Notes: a model not told the origin generated them from the letters alone. DNA of 64,000 bases from Acidimicrobiia bacterium (GCA_016871315.1 VFZE01000003.1:62001-126000); one strand, 5' to 3'; counted from the first letter of the stretch, positions 7,329 to 16,646 are shown. A program made the numbers and translations.

Positions 7329-9914
7329 TTACTCATTCCGCAGCACTTCCAGGGGCTTCTGGCCCAGAAGCCGGTAGCTGGCGAGCCAGCCGGCCAGCGT
7401 TGCGATGAGGGCGGCGAGGAGGACGGCGGTGAGGTTGGGGGCGAGGTCGTAGCGGGCCTTGGCTTCCAGCAGGCGGACGAGGAGGAGATTCGAGAAGCCG
7501 CTGGCGAGCAGGCTGCCGAGGGCTCCGGCGACGAGGCCGAGGACCAGAAACTCGACGGAGAAGATGGCGATGACGCGGCGGCGGGAGGCGCCGAGGGTCT
7601 TGAGGATGGCGACTTCACGGACGCGCCGGAAACGCGTGGCGGCGACGGAGGAAGCGAGGATGATGACGCCGGCGAGGATGGCGAAAAAGGAGATGAAGCG
7701 GACGACGAGGGCGATCTGATCGACCACTTGCTGGATGATTTCCAGCACGTCGGCGCCGTTGATGATGGTGACGGAGGGGAAGCGGGCATAGCTGGCGCGC
7801 TGGAAGGAGGCGACTTTGGCCGGGCTCATGCGGATGAGAGCGAAGTATTGGAGCGGGAGATGGTCGAGCGAGCCGGGGCCGAAGACGAAGTCCATGTTGC
7901 CGCCCATGCGGACCTCTTCGCTTTTGTAGATGCAGCCGACGGTGGCGCTGAGGTCGAGGCCGGCGACGGTCCACTCCAGGCGGTCACCTGGCTTCAGGCG
8001 CAGGCTCTCGGCGGTGTCGTGCTGGACGCAGACGCGGTTTTCCTGGAACTGTTTCGCGGACTCCGGCGTCCACCATTCGCCGGCGGTGACATCGGTCTGG
8101 GGGCGTGCTTCGGCGCTCCAGGTGACCGAGCGGGCGGAGCGAAAGCGGCGCATGGAGCCTTCCAGGCCCAGGTCTTCGATGGGCGTGCCGCGGACGCGGC
8201 GGAGGCGGGCGGCGACGGTGGCGACAAGCTCGGGCTTGCCCTGAATGTCGGGCCAGGTGTGGAGCATCTTTTCCAGGCCTGCATGCTCGCGGTTGGTGAT
8301 GTTGAGCAAAAAGACGTTGGGCATGTTCGGCGGCGCTGAGGCGAGCATCTGCGTGAGGAGGCCGCGCTGGAGCAGGAAGACGGTGAGGGTGAACATGACA
8401 CCGATGCCGAGGGAGACGAGCACGGCTTGGGCCTGGTTGCCGGGACGGTAGATGTTGGCGATGCCATGGCGCAGGGCGGAGGGCAGCTTCCAGCGCGGAT
8501 TGCGGAGAAAAAGGCGCAGGCCGCGCAACAGGGCCCAGCTGACGCCGGCGAGCACGAGCAGGCTGACGATGAGACCGCCGGCGAACATGGAGCCGGTGCG
8601 GAGGCGAGTTTCCACGTCTCCTCCGGCGAGATAAGCGGCAATGACGGAGATGCCGAGGATGATCGCGCCTCCGGCGAGCCAGGGTTGGGGGGCGCGCCAG
8701 CGTTTTCTCCAAGCACCGCCGGGCTCTTCATGATCGCGGCGGAGGATGACGGCGGGGCGGATGCGCTGGACGCTCAACAGCACGGGGATGGTGAACAGGA
8801 CGGCGGTGAGCAGTCCGACGGAGATGGCTTCGGCGGCGGCCAGCGGGTCGAAGCGGATGGGTGGGGCGAGCGGGAAGAAGCGCTCGATCAGCAGCGGGAA
8901 GGCGGCTTGCACGCCCGCGCCGACGAGGCAGCCGAGGAGGCCGCCGGCGAGTCCGACGAGGACGGTCTGGGCGAGATAGATGCGCACGATCTGGCGGGTG
9001 CGCGCGCCGAGGCATTTCAGGATAGCGATGGAGTCCAGGCGCTGCTGGAGGTGGGAGTGCATGGTGGCGGCGACGCCGAGCGCGCCGACGATCAAGGCGA
9101 TCAGGCTGACGAGGCTGAGGAAGCGTTCACTGCGGTTAAGGCCGCGGGTGATGAGGGGGTGGGTTTCGGTGTAATCGGCGATCAGGCCTTCGGTGAAAGC
9201 GGCGCGTAGTTGCTTGCGTACGGCGCCGATTTGCTGGCGCGCGGGCTGGATGCGGAAGAGATGGCGTTGTGCGGCGCGGGAACCGGGTTTGATGAGGCCG
9301 GTGGCGTCGAGCGCTTCGCGGCTCATGAGGACGCGCGGACCGACGTTGAGGCTGCCGGCCATGCGGTCGGGCTCGGTTTTGACGACGGAAGCGAGGCGGA
9401 AGTCGTTGTTGCCGAGGCGGACAATGTCGCCGAGTTTGAGGTCGAGGCGGATGAGGAGGTCTTCGGAGACGGCGACGGCGCCGGGTCTGAGGACGTCGGG
9501 GAGGCGCCCTGGCGGCTCCAGGCGCAGTTCACCGTAGAAAGGATAGACTTCCGGGTCGACGGCCTTGAGGGAGACGAGCACCGGGGCATCCAGCGGGTCT
9601 GGTGAAGAAAGCATCGAAACAGTTTCGGTGATCTGCGTGCGGCGGGCGCCTTCGGAGACGAGCTTGTCCATGACGGCGATTTGCTCGGTGGTAGGCATCT
9701 CGAAGACGCGGATGGAGAGATCGGCGGCCATGAGCGTGCGGGCTTCGCTGAGCAGCATGTGGCGGAAAGCGCGGCCGAAGCCGCGGACGCCGGAGAGCGA
9801 GCCGACGCCGACGGCAATGGCACAGGCAATGAAGAGGAACTTGGAGCGGGAGGCGGTGATTTCGCGCCAGCCGATCTTGGCGGCGGTGCGCCAGCTAAAG
9901 CTACCGTGATTCAT
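7329..9914 (-). CDS. ABC transporter permease, double FtsX-domain (lipoprotein/lysophospholipase export type)
   Basis: About 861 residues. An N-terminal membrane helix (FLFIACAIAVGVGSLSG) is followed by a large periplasmic domain, then two clusters of three to four helices each of FtsX type (SLVSLIALIVGALGVAATMHSHL, and FISFFAILAGVIILASSVAATRFRRV), with the typical REVAILKTLGASRRRV loop near the end. The architecture resembles YbbP-like permeases of the MacB/LolCE superfamily, which push lipids, lipoproteins or toxins out using an ATPase. ATG 9914 is preferred over TTG 9923. The start overlaps the end of the ATPase gene, so the two form one operon. Substrate cannot be inferred. Confidence 0.88.
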   Translation of the reverse strand: MNHGSFSWRTAAKIGWREITASRSKFLFIACAIAVGVGSLSGVRGFGRAFRHMLLSEARTLMAADLSIRVFEMPTTEQIAVMDKLVSEGARRTQITETVSMLSSPDPLDAPVLVSLKAVDPEVYPFYGELRLEPPGRLPDVLRPGAVAVSEDLLIRLDLKLGDIVRLGNNDFRLASVVKTEPDRMAGSLNVGPRVLMSREALDATGLIKPGSRAAQRHLFRIQPARQQIGAVRKQLRAAFTEGLIADYTETHPLITRGLNRSERFLSLVSLIALIVGALGVAATMHSHLQQRLDSIAILKCLGARTRQIVRIYLAQTVLVGLAGGLLGCLVGAGVQAAFPLLIERFFPLAPPIRFDPLAAAEAISVGLLTAVLFTIPVLLSVQRIRPAVILRRDHEEPGGAWRKRWRAPQPWLAGGAIILGISVIAAYLAGGDVETRLRTGSMFAGGLIVSLLVLAGVSWALLRGLRLFLRNPRWKLPSALRHGIANIYRPGNQAQAVLVSLGIGVMFTLTVFLLQRGLLTQMLASAPPNMPNVFLLNITNREHAGLEKMLHTWPDIQGKPELVATVAARLRRVRGTPIEDLGLEGSMRRFRSARSVTWSAEARPQTDVTAGEWWTPESAKQFQENRVCVQHDTAESLRLKPGDRLEWTVAGLDLSATVGCIYKSEEVRMGGNMDFVFGPGSLDHLPLQYFALIRMSPAKVASFQRASYARFPSVTIINGADVLEIIQQVVDQIALVVRFISFFAILAGVIILASSVAATRFRRVREVAILKTLGASRRRVIAIFSVEFLVLGLVAGALGSLLASGFSNLLLVRLLEAKARYDLAPNLTAVLLAALIATLAGWLASYRLLGQKPLEVLRNE

Positions 9915-10578
9915 CGGAGTCAATCTGACCGTCGCGAAGGCGGATGCAGCGGTCGGCGCGGGAGGCGAGCTCGGCGTCGTGGGTGACGAGGATGAGGGTG
10001 GTCTGCTCGCGCTTGTTGAGTTCGATCAGCAGGTCGAGCACGTGACTGCCGTTGGCGGAATCGAGGTTGCCGGTGGGCTCGTCGGCCATGAGGATGGGGG
10101 GCCGAGCCATGAAGGCGCGGGCAAGGGCGACGCGTTGTTGCTCGCCGCCGGAGAGCTGGACGGGGTAATGGTCGCGGCGGTCGCCGAGGCCGACTGCTTC
10201 GAGCAGCTCGATGGCGCGTTTTGCGCCGTCGCCGGCGCCGTTGCCGTTGAGTTCGTAAGGGAGCAGGACGTTCTCTTCGGCGGTGAGGGTGGGGATGAGC
10301 TGATAGGACTGGAAGACGAAGCCGATCTTGCGGCCGCGGATGGCGGCGAGCGCGTCTTCCTCCATGCCGCTGATGTCGACGCCGTCGAGGATGACCTGGC
10401 CGGAGGTTGGGGCGTCGAGGCCGGCCATGAGGCCGAGGAGGGTGCTTTTGCCGCTGCCGGACGGGCCCATGATGGCGGCGAACTGACCTCGCGGGATGGT
10501 GAGGTTCACGCCTTTGAGGATTTCGACGCGATGGGTGCCGGTGTCGGCGGTTTTGGTGAGGTTTCGAACTTCAATCAT
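9901..10578 (-). CDS. ABC transporter ATP-binding protein (LolD/YbbA type)
   Basis: The 225-residue nucleotide-binding subunit partnering the adjacent permease. Walker A is [17 protein letters not shown], the Q-loop lies in VFQSYQLIP, the signature is [15 protein letters not shown], Walker B is [13 protein letters not shown], and the switch histidine sits in LILVTHD. This pattern is characteristic of the MacB/LolD/YbbA ATPases that pair with FtsX-type permeases. It is the first gene of the pair; its stop lies inside the permease start region. Confidence 0.95.
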   Translation of the reverse strand: MIEVRNLTKTADTGTHRVEILKGVNLTIPRGQFAAIMGPSGSGKSTLLGLMAGLDAPTSGQVILDGVDISGMEEDALAAIRGRKIGFVFQSYQLIPTLTAEENVLLPYELNGNGAGDGAKRAIELLEAVGLGDRRDHYPVQLSGGEQQRVALARAFMARPPILMADEPTGNLDSANGSHVLDLLIELNKREQTTLILVTHDAELASRADRCIRLRDGQIDSDESR

Positions 10579-10621
10579 GGAGGCGAGCGAAGGCCCAGAA
10601 TTTTATTATCTCGCATGACCG

Positions 10622-11350
10622 CTAGCGTTGGCCGGTGGAGAGGTAGAGAAGGTAGGGCATCTGGTTGAGCAGGTACTGCTTGTGAAGAGTGTAGTTGGGG
10701 CCTGGATGGAGAGCGGAGCCGGGGCGGGTGACAAGCAGGGCGCAAAGGGCGGGCACGGGATCGCCGGCTTGCAGGAACAAGCGCGTGGTGTAGAGAGTGG
10801 GGGCAATGAATCCGCTGAGGGTGACAAAGCCATCGACCAAAGGCGTGGGTGATGAGGGGAGAGAGGAGGCTGAACAGAGGAAAGGAAGTGGAAGAGGAGG
10901 GCGGGAAGCGGCGGCAGATGAGGGCGGCGGCGGCCATAGACCCGGCAAGCCAGACTGTCTTGCTGCCAGACAAGGTGGCCCAAAGGTTAGAGGGTGAGCA
11001 GCGCTGCGGCGCCGACAGGGAGCAAGAGCCGCGGGAGGCGGGCCTCGAGCGCTCCGGCCCACAGCAGAAGGTAAAAGAACGCCTGTGCGAGGACCTATCA
11101 GCTTGAAGGCATCGGCGGGCGCCCGCAGGCTGTAAAGGAGCCAGAGGTGGGTCTGGAGGACAGGGAGCCAGATGCGGTTACCGACGCGGACGAGGGGCCT
11201 GTGAGCGCTTTGGAGGCGATGACCGGTGTCGGGATCGAAGTAAGGTTCGTGGAGAGCGAGGGCGAGCTTGATGGCGGCGAGGAGGAGCGCGAGCGAGACG
11301 ATGCAGAGCAAGGCGCCGCGATTGTGGCTGAAGCGGCGGAGCGTTTGCAT
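10622..11350 (-). pseudogene. decayed polytopic membrane protein (glycosyltransferase-like)
   Basis: The minus strand carries a membrane protein split over three frames. The N-terminal part from ATG 11350 reads as protein (LLCIVSLALLLAAIKLALAL, then PYFDPDTGHRLQSAHRPLV and WLPVLQTHLWLLY). Near 11100 the sense moves to another frame (VLAQAFFYLLLWAGALEA, RLLLPVGAAALLTL), near 10970 to a third (KTVWLAGSMAAAALI), and near 10850 back to the first (VDGFVTLSGFIAPTLY to LLYLSTGQR). At least three frameshifts are therefore needed. The YFDPDTG motif near the start recalls dolichyl-phosphate-mannose-type glycosyltransferases, where acidic residues sit in the first loop, but the family is a guess. It is divergent from the GDSL lipoprotein gene. 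Confidence 0.6.
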
Positions 11351-11395
11351 GACGGCGTCCGGCCAGTATAGCCCAGCCAAGGCTATGATCAGAGT

Positions 11396-12058
11396 GTGAG
11401 AGTGGTTATCCCGTTACTGCTGACACTGCTAGGCGGATGCGCCAGCAAGGCTCCGGAGCCTGAGGCGGGGACCGCGGCGGTGGAAACGGCACGGCCCGTG
11501 GAGGACGCGCGGGCGGTGATCGTATGCCTGGGCGACAGCCTGACGGCGGGGCACGGAGTGGTGGGAAGCGGGTGGCCGGAGCTTTTGCAGCAGGATCTGG
11601 ACGGGAAGGGTTACCCGTACCGTGTAGTGAACGCGGGGGTGAGCGGCGATACTTCCGCCGGCGGGCTGACCCGGATCGGACCGCTGCTGAAGATGAAGCC
11701 GCGGATTCTGATACTGGAGTTGGGGGGGAATGACGGGCTACGGGGCACCCCGGTGGCGACGACGCGGGCGAATCTGGAGGAGATGATCGTGGCGGGGAAG
11801 GAGGCCGGAGCGAAAGTGCTGCTGGCGGGGATGACGCTGCCGCCCAACTATGGGCCCGGCTACATCCGGGAATTCGAGCGGATGTACACGGATCTGGCGG
11901 GGAAGCATGATTTGCCGCTGATTCCGTTCCGGCTGGAGAGCCTGGGAGGCAACACCGAGGGTTTGATGCAGCGGGATGGGCTGCATCCGACCGAGGAGGG
12001 CTACCGGCGGCTGCTGCCGCACATCGTGAAGCAGGTGGAGCCACTGCTGGGAAAATAG
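11396..12058 (+). CDS. GDSL-type esterase/lysophospholipase lipoprotein (TesA-like)
   Basis: A 220-residue SGNH hydrolase. The N-terminus carries a lipobox (LLLTLLGGC, Cys15), so it should be a lipoprotein in the cell envelope. Block I is VCLGDSLTAG with Ser48, block II has the glycine in VSGDTSAGG, block III is LELGGNDGLRG with Asn112, and block V is DGLHPTEEGYRR with Asp194 and His197. The order matches arylesterase/TesA enzymes that cleave lysophospholipids, thioesters or aryl esters. The start is GTG 11396. Confidence 0.92.
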   Translation: MRVVIPLLLTLLGGCASKAPEPEAGTAAVETARPVEDARAVIVCLGDSLTAGHGVVGSGWPELLQQDLDGKGYPYRVVNAGVSGDTSAGGLTRIGPLLKMKPRILILELGGNDGLRGTPVATTRANLEEMIVAGKEAGAKVLLAGMTLPPNYGPGYIREFERMYTDLAGKHDLPLIPFRLESLGGNTEGLMQRDGLHPTEEGYRRLLPHIVKQVEPLLGK

Positions 12059-12094
12059 CCGTTAACATCTGCCGCTTCCGTCTCGTAATAAGGG

Positions 12095-12580
12095 GTGCAT
12101 GGAGACAACATGGAGAATCCTGGAGAAGCGGTAGCGATAGTGATGGTGGCTTCGGTTTTCAGTTCCCTGGCCGGATGGTCGACCTGGGTGATCGCGAACA
12201 ATCTGCGGCGCGCGAAGGCGGCGCGGTACCGGGCCGAGGTGCAGAACAAGATGCTGGACCGGTTCGGCAACACGCAGGAGCTGCTGGCTTATTTGCAAAC
12301 CGAGGCGGGCAAGCAGTTTCTGGAGGGTGCCGAGACGGAACCGGCGCCGAACCCTTTGTCACGGATACTGAGGGCGCTTCAGTCGGGGGCGATATTGCTG
12401 TTGCTTGGATTATCGCTGTTGTTCCTGATCGCGACCCAAAGCGACCCGGATGCGCGGCAGGCGCTGTTGTTCATCGGAACGCCGGTGACCTCTATCGGGC
12501 TGGGATTTTTGGCGGCGGGGGCGTTGAGCTACCGGCTGAGTTCGCAGTGGGGACTGCTGGGAAGGCATAATGGCCGGTAG
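12095..12580 (+). CDS. small membrane protein upstream of sigma/anti-sigma genes
   Basis: A 161-residue protein with one N-terminal membrane segment (VAIVMVASVFSSLAGWSTWVI), a charged middle with a short helix (RYRAEVQNKMLDRFGNTQEL), and two C-terminal membrane segments (ILLLLGLSLLFLIA and TSIGLGFLAAGALSY). It has no catalytic motif. It stops exactly where the truncated sigma factor gene starts, so the three genes to 13259 form one translational unit. A role tied to sigma factor control is suggested by position only. Confidence 0.7.
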   Translation: MHGDNMENPGEAVAIVMVASVFSSLAGWSTWVIANNLRRAKAARYRAEVQNKMLDRFGNTQELLAYLQTEAGKQFLEGAETEPAPNPLSRILRALQSGAILLLLGLSLLFLIATQSDPDARQALLFIGTPVTSIGLGFLAAGALSYRLSSQWGLLGRHNGR

Positions 12581-12877
12581 ATGAACGTGTCACGGTTCAT
12601 GACGCGGGAAGAGATCGCCGCGATGGAGCTTGCCGGCAAGGCCGAACTGTCGATGGACGAGACGGCGTTCCGGCTGTTTTATGAGCGGACGGCTCGTGGG
12701 TTGCGCGCGTATTTGTGGCGGCTGACCGGGGAGTGGCTAGCCTACGTCGAGCGGTTCAGCCACCGGGAGATCGCGAGGGTCGTGGGCGCGAAGGAGCAGA
12801 GCATCCGGCCGATGCTGTCGCGGGCACGGGACAGGTTCGCGGCGCTGCTCAAGGGAGAGAAGTATGAAAGCGCGTGA
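12581..12877 (+). pseudogene. ECF sigma factor with internal deletion
   Basis: The 98-codon frame is intact but lacks most of an ECF sigma factor. Residues 1-51 match the start of region 2 (FRLFYERTARGLRAYLWRLTGE). The next residues jump directly to the end of region 4 (WLAYVERFSHREIARVVGAKEQ, then a PMLSRARDRFAALL ending). A normal ECF protein has roughly 160-190 residues, so some 80-90 are missing, including regions 2.2-2.4 that bind core polymerase and the -10 element. It could bind neither in the usual way. Its stop overlaps the anti-sigma start by 14 bases, as in functional pairs. Either it is a pseudogene or a minimal protein with a new role. Confidence 0.7.
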
Positions 12878-13259
12878 GTGCGCAAGAGAAGGCGAGGTTT
12901 TGCAGGCCTTGTATGCGGGCACGCTGGAAGGCGGACTGGCCGGGCACGCGGCGGCGTGCGCGGTTTGCAGAGAAGCGGTAGCCGTGACGCGGGCGCTATG
13001 GGAAGCGGCGCCGATGGAAGGGGAGCCTCCGGCTGCGGGATTGATCTGGCGGCGGGCGGAACTGGCGGCGCGGCGGGAGCTGATCGAGAAGTCTCTTGCG
13101 CCGATCGGGGTGCTGGAGAAGGCGGCGGCGGTGGTTGCGGTCGCGGCGGTGGTCGTGGCAAGCCAGTGGATCACAACGATGCCGTGGTGGGTGCTGGCGG
13201 GAATTCCCGCCGTTGCGTTCCCCGCGGCGGGGCTGCTGTACTTGGCGCGAAAAGCCTGA
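12864..13259 (+). CDS. zinc-finger anti-sigma factor-like membrane protein
   Basis: The 131-residue protein begins with a short cytoplasmic domain carrying an H-x3-C-x2-C motif (His28, Cys32, Cys35 in HAAACAVC), the mark of zf-HC2 anti-sigma factors. Two hydrophobic segments follow (AAAVVAVAAVVVASQWI and WWVLAGIPAVAFPAAGLLYLA). Such proteins hold their ECF sigma at the membrane until a signal releases it. The start overlaps the sigma remnant. With that partner truncated, its target is unclear. Confidence 0.75.
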   Translation: MKARECAREGEVLQALYAGTLEGGLAGHAAACAVCREAVAVTRALWEAAPMEGEPPAAGLIWRRAELAARRELIEKSLAPIGVLEKAAAVVAVAAVVVASQWITTMPWWVLAGIPAVAFPAAGLLYLARKA

Positions 13260-13284
13260 CGGGACCTCGACTAGAATTGTAGGA

Positions 13285-15894
13285 ATGGACTCGGATCGCC
13301 CGGCCCTTCCCGATGAAACCTTAACCGCGGCGGTGCCCGCGTCGGCGAGTTCCGGACTTCGTTTCACGAGTTCCTCGGCGCCGGATGAAGGGCGATTTCC
13401 GGCGGGGACTTTGCTGGCGGGGCGGTTCCGGATCATCGGGCTGTTGGGGCAAGGCGGGATGGGGGAAGTCTACCGGGCGACGGATCTGACGCTGGGGCAA
13501 TCGGTGGCGCTGAAGTTTTTGCCGGAATCGGCGGCGCGCGACGCCAGGATTCTGGAGCGGTTCCACGGGGAGGTTCGCGTGGCACGGCAGGTTTCGCACG
13601 CCAACGTGTGCCGCGTTTACGACATCGGGGAAGCCGAGGGGATGCCGTTCATTTCGATGGAGTACGTGGACGGCGAGGATCTGTCGGGGCTGCTGGCGCG
13701 GATCGGGCGGCTGCCGGGGGACAAGGCGCTGGAGATCGCGCGGAAGCTGTGCGCGGGGCTGGCGGCGGCGCACGACAAGGGAGTGATCCACCGCGACCTG
13801 AAGCCGCACAATGTAATGCTGAACAAGCGCGGCGATGTGGTGATCATGGACTTCGGGCTGGCGGCGATCGCGGATCAGCTGACGGGGGCCGAGGCGCGGC
13901 ACGGGACGCCGGCTTACATGTCGCCGGAGCAATTGAAGGGCTCCGGGGTGAGCGCGCGGAGCGATCTTTATGCGCTGGGGCTGGTGCTGTATGAGCTGTT
14001 CACGGGGAAGCGGCCGTTTGAGGCGAAGACGATACAGCAGCTGATCGAGAAGCAGGAGTCGGCGGAGCTGTCGTCGATGACGGCGATCGCCTCCGATATA
14101 GATCCGGGCGTGGAAAAGGTGATCCGGCGGTGTTTGGACCCCGATCCGGGGAAGCGGCCGGCGAGCGCGCTGGCTGTGGCGGCGGCGCTGCCTGGGGGCG
14201 ATCCGCTGGCGGCGGCTTTGGCGGCGGGTGAAACGCCGTCGCCGGACATCGTGGCGGCGAGCGGGGAGACCGAAGGACTGCGGCCGCGTTACGCAATAGC
14301 GGCGCTGACGGTGGTGGTGTTGTGCCTTGTTGCCGTGCCGTTTCTGAAAACGCGATCGTACGCGCTGGCGGCCGCGCCGACGGAGCTGACGCCGGAGGTG
14401 CTGGCGCAGAAGGCGCGTGAGTTCGCGGTAACGGCAGGCTACCAGGACCGTCCGGCGGACCGCGGCTACTGGCTTTCCCACCATTCGACGCTGCTTACGC
14501 ATTTGCAGGGTTTGCCCGAGCCAAGGGATTGGAACAAATGGTTGCAGGCGGAGGCTCCGCTGCTGTTGCAGTACCGGGAAGCCTCGTCGCCGATGACGGC
14601 ACGGCCGTCCGGGCAGTTGAACGCGATGTATCCGCCGCCGGTGGAGCCCGGGATGGTGCATGTCACGCTGAACGGCCAGGGCCGTCTACGCGGCTTCCGC
14701 GGCGTCCCTTATGAGAAGAGCGGGCAGGAGGCGCCTCCGACAAGGGAGCAGGTCTTCGCGGCGGCGGGGCTGGATCCTGTGCTTTTCAGCGAGACCGCTA
14801 CGCAAACGCTGCCCCGCAGCGCCACCGAACAACTGCGGGGATGGCGCGGGCCGCATCCGGGGCTTCCGGCGACGGAGATCATCGTGGAGATCGGAACCTG
14901 GCGCGGCCAGTTGAGTCATGTACAGTTCGTCTGGCCGTGGGAAAAGAAGACGGCGGCGGAGGGACGCGCACGGCGGGAATCGGGACTTTTCCAGGTTCAG
15001 GAAGCGCTAGTAATAGCCGCGGTGTTTGCGGTGGCCGGCTTTGCTCTATTCCTCGCGCGCAGGAATTGGAAGCTGGGCCGTGGGGACCGGCGTGGCGCCG
15101 TTCGGACGGCGGCGGCGCAGTTCGTTCTCAGCCTTCTGGTGTGGGCGTGTATTATGCATCCGCCGGCGGACGTTTCGCTGCTGGTTCTCCTATTTCAGGC
15201 GATCGCCGATGGACTTTATGCAGCCGGGCTGCTGTGGGTGATGTATATGGCGCTGGAACCTGCAGTGCGGGCGCGCTGGCCGCACGCGCTGGTGACGTGG
15301 AACCGCGTGATCACCGGGCGGTGGAAAGACACGCGGGTCTGGGCCGATGTTCTGATTGGGGCCGGCGTCGGGCTGGCGTTGTGGAACATCGCGGCGCTGT
15401 ACGGGCTGATGGATAACCCAGGCCCGACCTCCACCGGCGCCCTACTTTCGCTGATTTGCACGCGCCAGTGGATCGCCACGCACGTGGCGCAGCTGGAGAA
15501 TGCCTTGAAGGTGGGACTAATCGGGTTCTTCGCCATCTTCTGCCTGCGCACGGTGCTGCGCAAGCAGTGGCTGGCGGCGCTGGTGGGCGCGCTTATTTTT
15601 TCGCTGTTTCAGGCGGGCGGTTTCGGGGCAAAAAATTTTCTGTCCAATATGGGCGCCTACATGGTGGTGTTCGTGGCGCTGATTTTCGTGCTGTTGCGGT
15701 TCGGCCTGCTGGCGACGCTGTCAGTGGTCTTTTTCTTGAACACGACGGCGATGGTGGTGGTCGGAACCGACTGGAGCACGTGGTTTGCGCCGCAAGGGCT
15801 GGCGGGGCTTGGGCTGCTGCTGGGGCTGGCGGTGTATGCGTTCTGGCGGTCGCTGGGTTCGTGGGAGTTTTTGGACAAGCAGGAGGGTGCCTAG
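13285..15894 (+). CDS. serine/threonine protein kinase with large polytopic C-terminal region
   Basis: An 869-residue Hanks-type kinase. The kinase domain spans about 45-300: glycine loop LLGQGGMGEVYRA, catalytic lysine 77 in VALKFLPE, HRDLKPHNVML with Asp171, DFGLAA, and the APE-like YMSPEQL. A membrane helix follows near 345 (AIAALTVVVLCLVAVPFL), then an extracytoplasmic segment of about 220 residues, then a C-terminal block of around eight hydrophobic helices beginning near 575 (ALVIAAVFAVAGFALFLA). That tail has the look of an integral membrane domain of unknown function; I do not see a CPBP protease motif. ATG 13285 follows a weak ribosome site and fits the kinase N-terminus. Many acidobacterial kinases have such fusions. 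The signal is unknown. Confidence 0.9.
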   Translation: MDSDRPALPDETLTAAVPASASSGLRFTSSSAPDEGRFPAGTLLAGRFRIIGLLGQGGMGEVYRATDLTLGQSVALKFLPESAARDARILERFHGEVRVARQVSHANVCRVYDIGEAEGMPFISMEYVDGEDLSGLLARIGRLPGDKALEIARKLCAGLAAAHDKGVIHRDLKPHNVMLNKRGDVVIMDFGLAAIADQLTGAEARHGTPAYMSPEQLKGSGVSARSDLYALGLVLYELFTGKRPFEAKTIQQLIEKQESAELSSMTAIASDIDPGVEKVIRRCLDPDPGKRPASALAVAAALPGGDPLAAALAAGETPSPDIVAASGETEGLRPRYAIAALTVVVLCLVAVPFLKTRSYALAAAPTELTPEVLAQKAREFAVTAGYQDRPADRGYWLSHHSTLLTHLQGLPEPRDWNKWLQAEAPLLLQYREASSPMTARPSGQLNAMYPPPVEPGMVHVTLNGQGRLRGFRGVPYEKSGQEAPPTREQVFAAAGLDPVLFSETATQTLPRSATEQLRGWRGPHPGLPATEIIVEIGTWRGQLSHVQFVWPWEKKTAAEGRARRESGLFQVQEALVIAAVFAVAGFALFLARRNWKLGRGDRRGAVRTAAAQFVLSLLVWACIMHPPADVSLLVLLFQAIADGLYAAGLLWVMYMALEPAVRARWPHALVTWNRVITGRWKDTRVWADVLIGAGVGLALWNIAALYGLMDNPGPTSTGALLSLICTRQWIATHVAQLENALKVGLIGFFAIFCLRTVLRKQWLAALVGALIFSLFQAGGFGAKNFLSNMGAYMVVFVALIFVLLRFGLLATLSVVFFLNTTAMVVVGTDWSTWFAPQGLAGLGLLLGLAVYAFWRSLGSWEFLDKQEGA

Positions 15895-15895
15895 G

Positions 15896-16576
15896 TTAGC
15901 GCAAGGTGAGCGAGGCGGTTTGCTCCTTGTTGCGGTAGAGCAGTTCCACTTTCTTGAGCGACTTCAGCTTGCCGGGCCAGGGGAAGTAGAGATAGCCCCG
16001 TAAGGGGGCGGTGAATTCGCCTTCGGCCAGGGATTGTTCGATGCAGATCTGAGCGGGGTCGGCGGGCGGGGCTTTGTCGACGCCGGAGCGGTCTTCGTGA
16101 GTGGGGGCTTGAGGAGGGTTGGGAAGGCGGCGCTGCTGGGGGCGGGGGTCGCCGGGGAAGCGCTCGGTTTGGCGCGGGGCTCCGATGATGATACCGGCGT
16201 CGCCGATGCCGCCGGCGGCGGTGAGGTTGGGGCGCCGGGTCCAGTCCTCGTATTTCAGGGATGCGGCGACGAATTGAGGAGGCTGGGAAAGCAGGGGTAC
16301 TTTGGAGTTGTTGAGGCGCAGGCGGAAGTGGGAGTGGGCGATGGAGAAGGTGGTGTTGGGCTCCGGGTAGAAGGCGGTTTCGACAACCAGGTAGTCTTCG
16401 GTGAAGAACATGCCTTCCGGGCCGGAAAAGGAGTGGCCGAGGAATTCGGCGGCCAGAGTGAAGGGGGCTAGCTTGGCGTGGGCGGGGTATTCGGCGGGCT
16501 TGCGGGAAGGGGAAGAGGGTTGGGGCACCTGCGCAAGCAGGAGCGCGAGGAATGCGCAACCAAGCGGCAGCCGCAC
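15896..16576 (-). CDS. exported hypothetical protein
   Basis: A 226-residue protein with a hydrophobic leader (GCAFLALLLAQVPQPS) typical of a signal peptide. The middle contains PFTLAAEFLGHSFSGPEGMFFTEDYLVVE and later GYLYFPWPGKLKSLKKVELLY, which read as beta-strand-rich. A disordered Pro/Arg/Gln-rich linker separates them (about residues 130-170). I recognise no family. It converges on the kinase gene with a gap of one base. Confidence 0.6.
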   Translation of the reverse strand: MRLPLGCAFLALLLAQVPQPSSPSRKPAEYPAHAKLAPFTLAAEFLGHSFSGPEGMFFTEDYLVVETAFYPEPNTTFSIAHSHFRLRLNNSKVPLLSQPPQFVAASLKYEDWTRRPNLTAAGGIGDAGIIIGAPRQTERFPGDPRPQQRRLPNPPQAPTHEDRSGVDKAPPADPAQICIEQSLAEGEFTAPLRGYLYFPWPGKLKSLKKVELLYRNKEQTASLTLR

Positions 16577-16592
16577 AAAGCCAGTGTAGAGG

Positions 16593-16623
16593 AAAAAAGG
16601 GCGCCGGGGTTGCTGGCGCCCTT
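16593..16623 (-). terminator. rho-independent terminator of the decayed TonB receptor
   Basis: Read on the minus strand, AAGGGCGCC (16615-16623) pairs with GGCGCCCTT (16597-16605) around a nine-base loop and runs into six T residues (16593-16598). It lies 24 bases after the stop of the TonB receptor remnant. Confidence 0.8.
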
Positions 16624-16646
16624 CGAGGAAACAGCCGTGGGGCGGC

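Noticed and set aside
13321-14661. A 446-codon open frame on the minus strand
   Set aside because: Antisense to the serine/threonine kinase domain, with Arg/Pro/Gln-rich composition and no recognisable domain.
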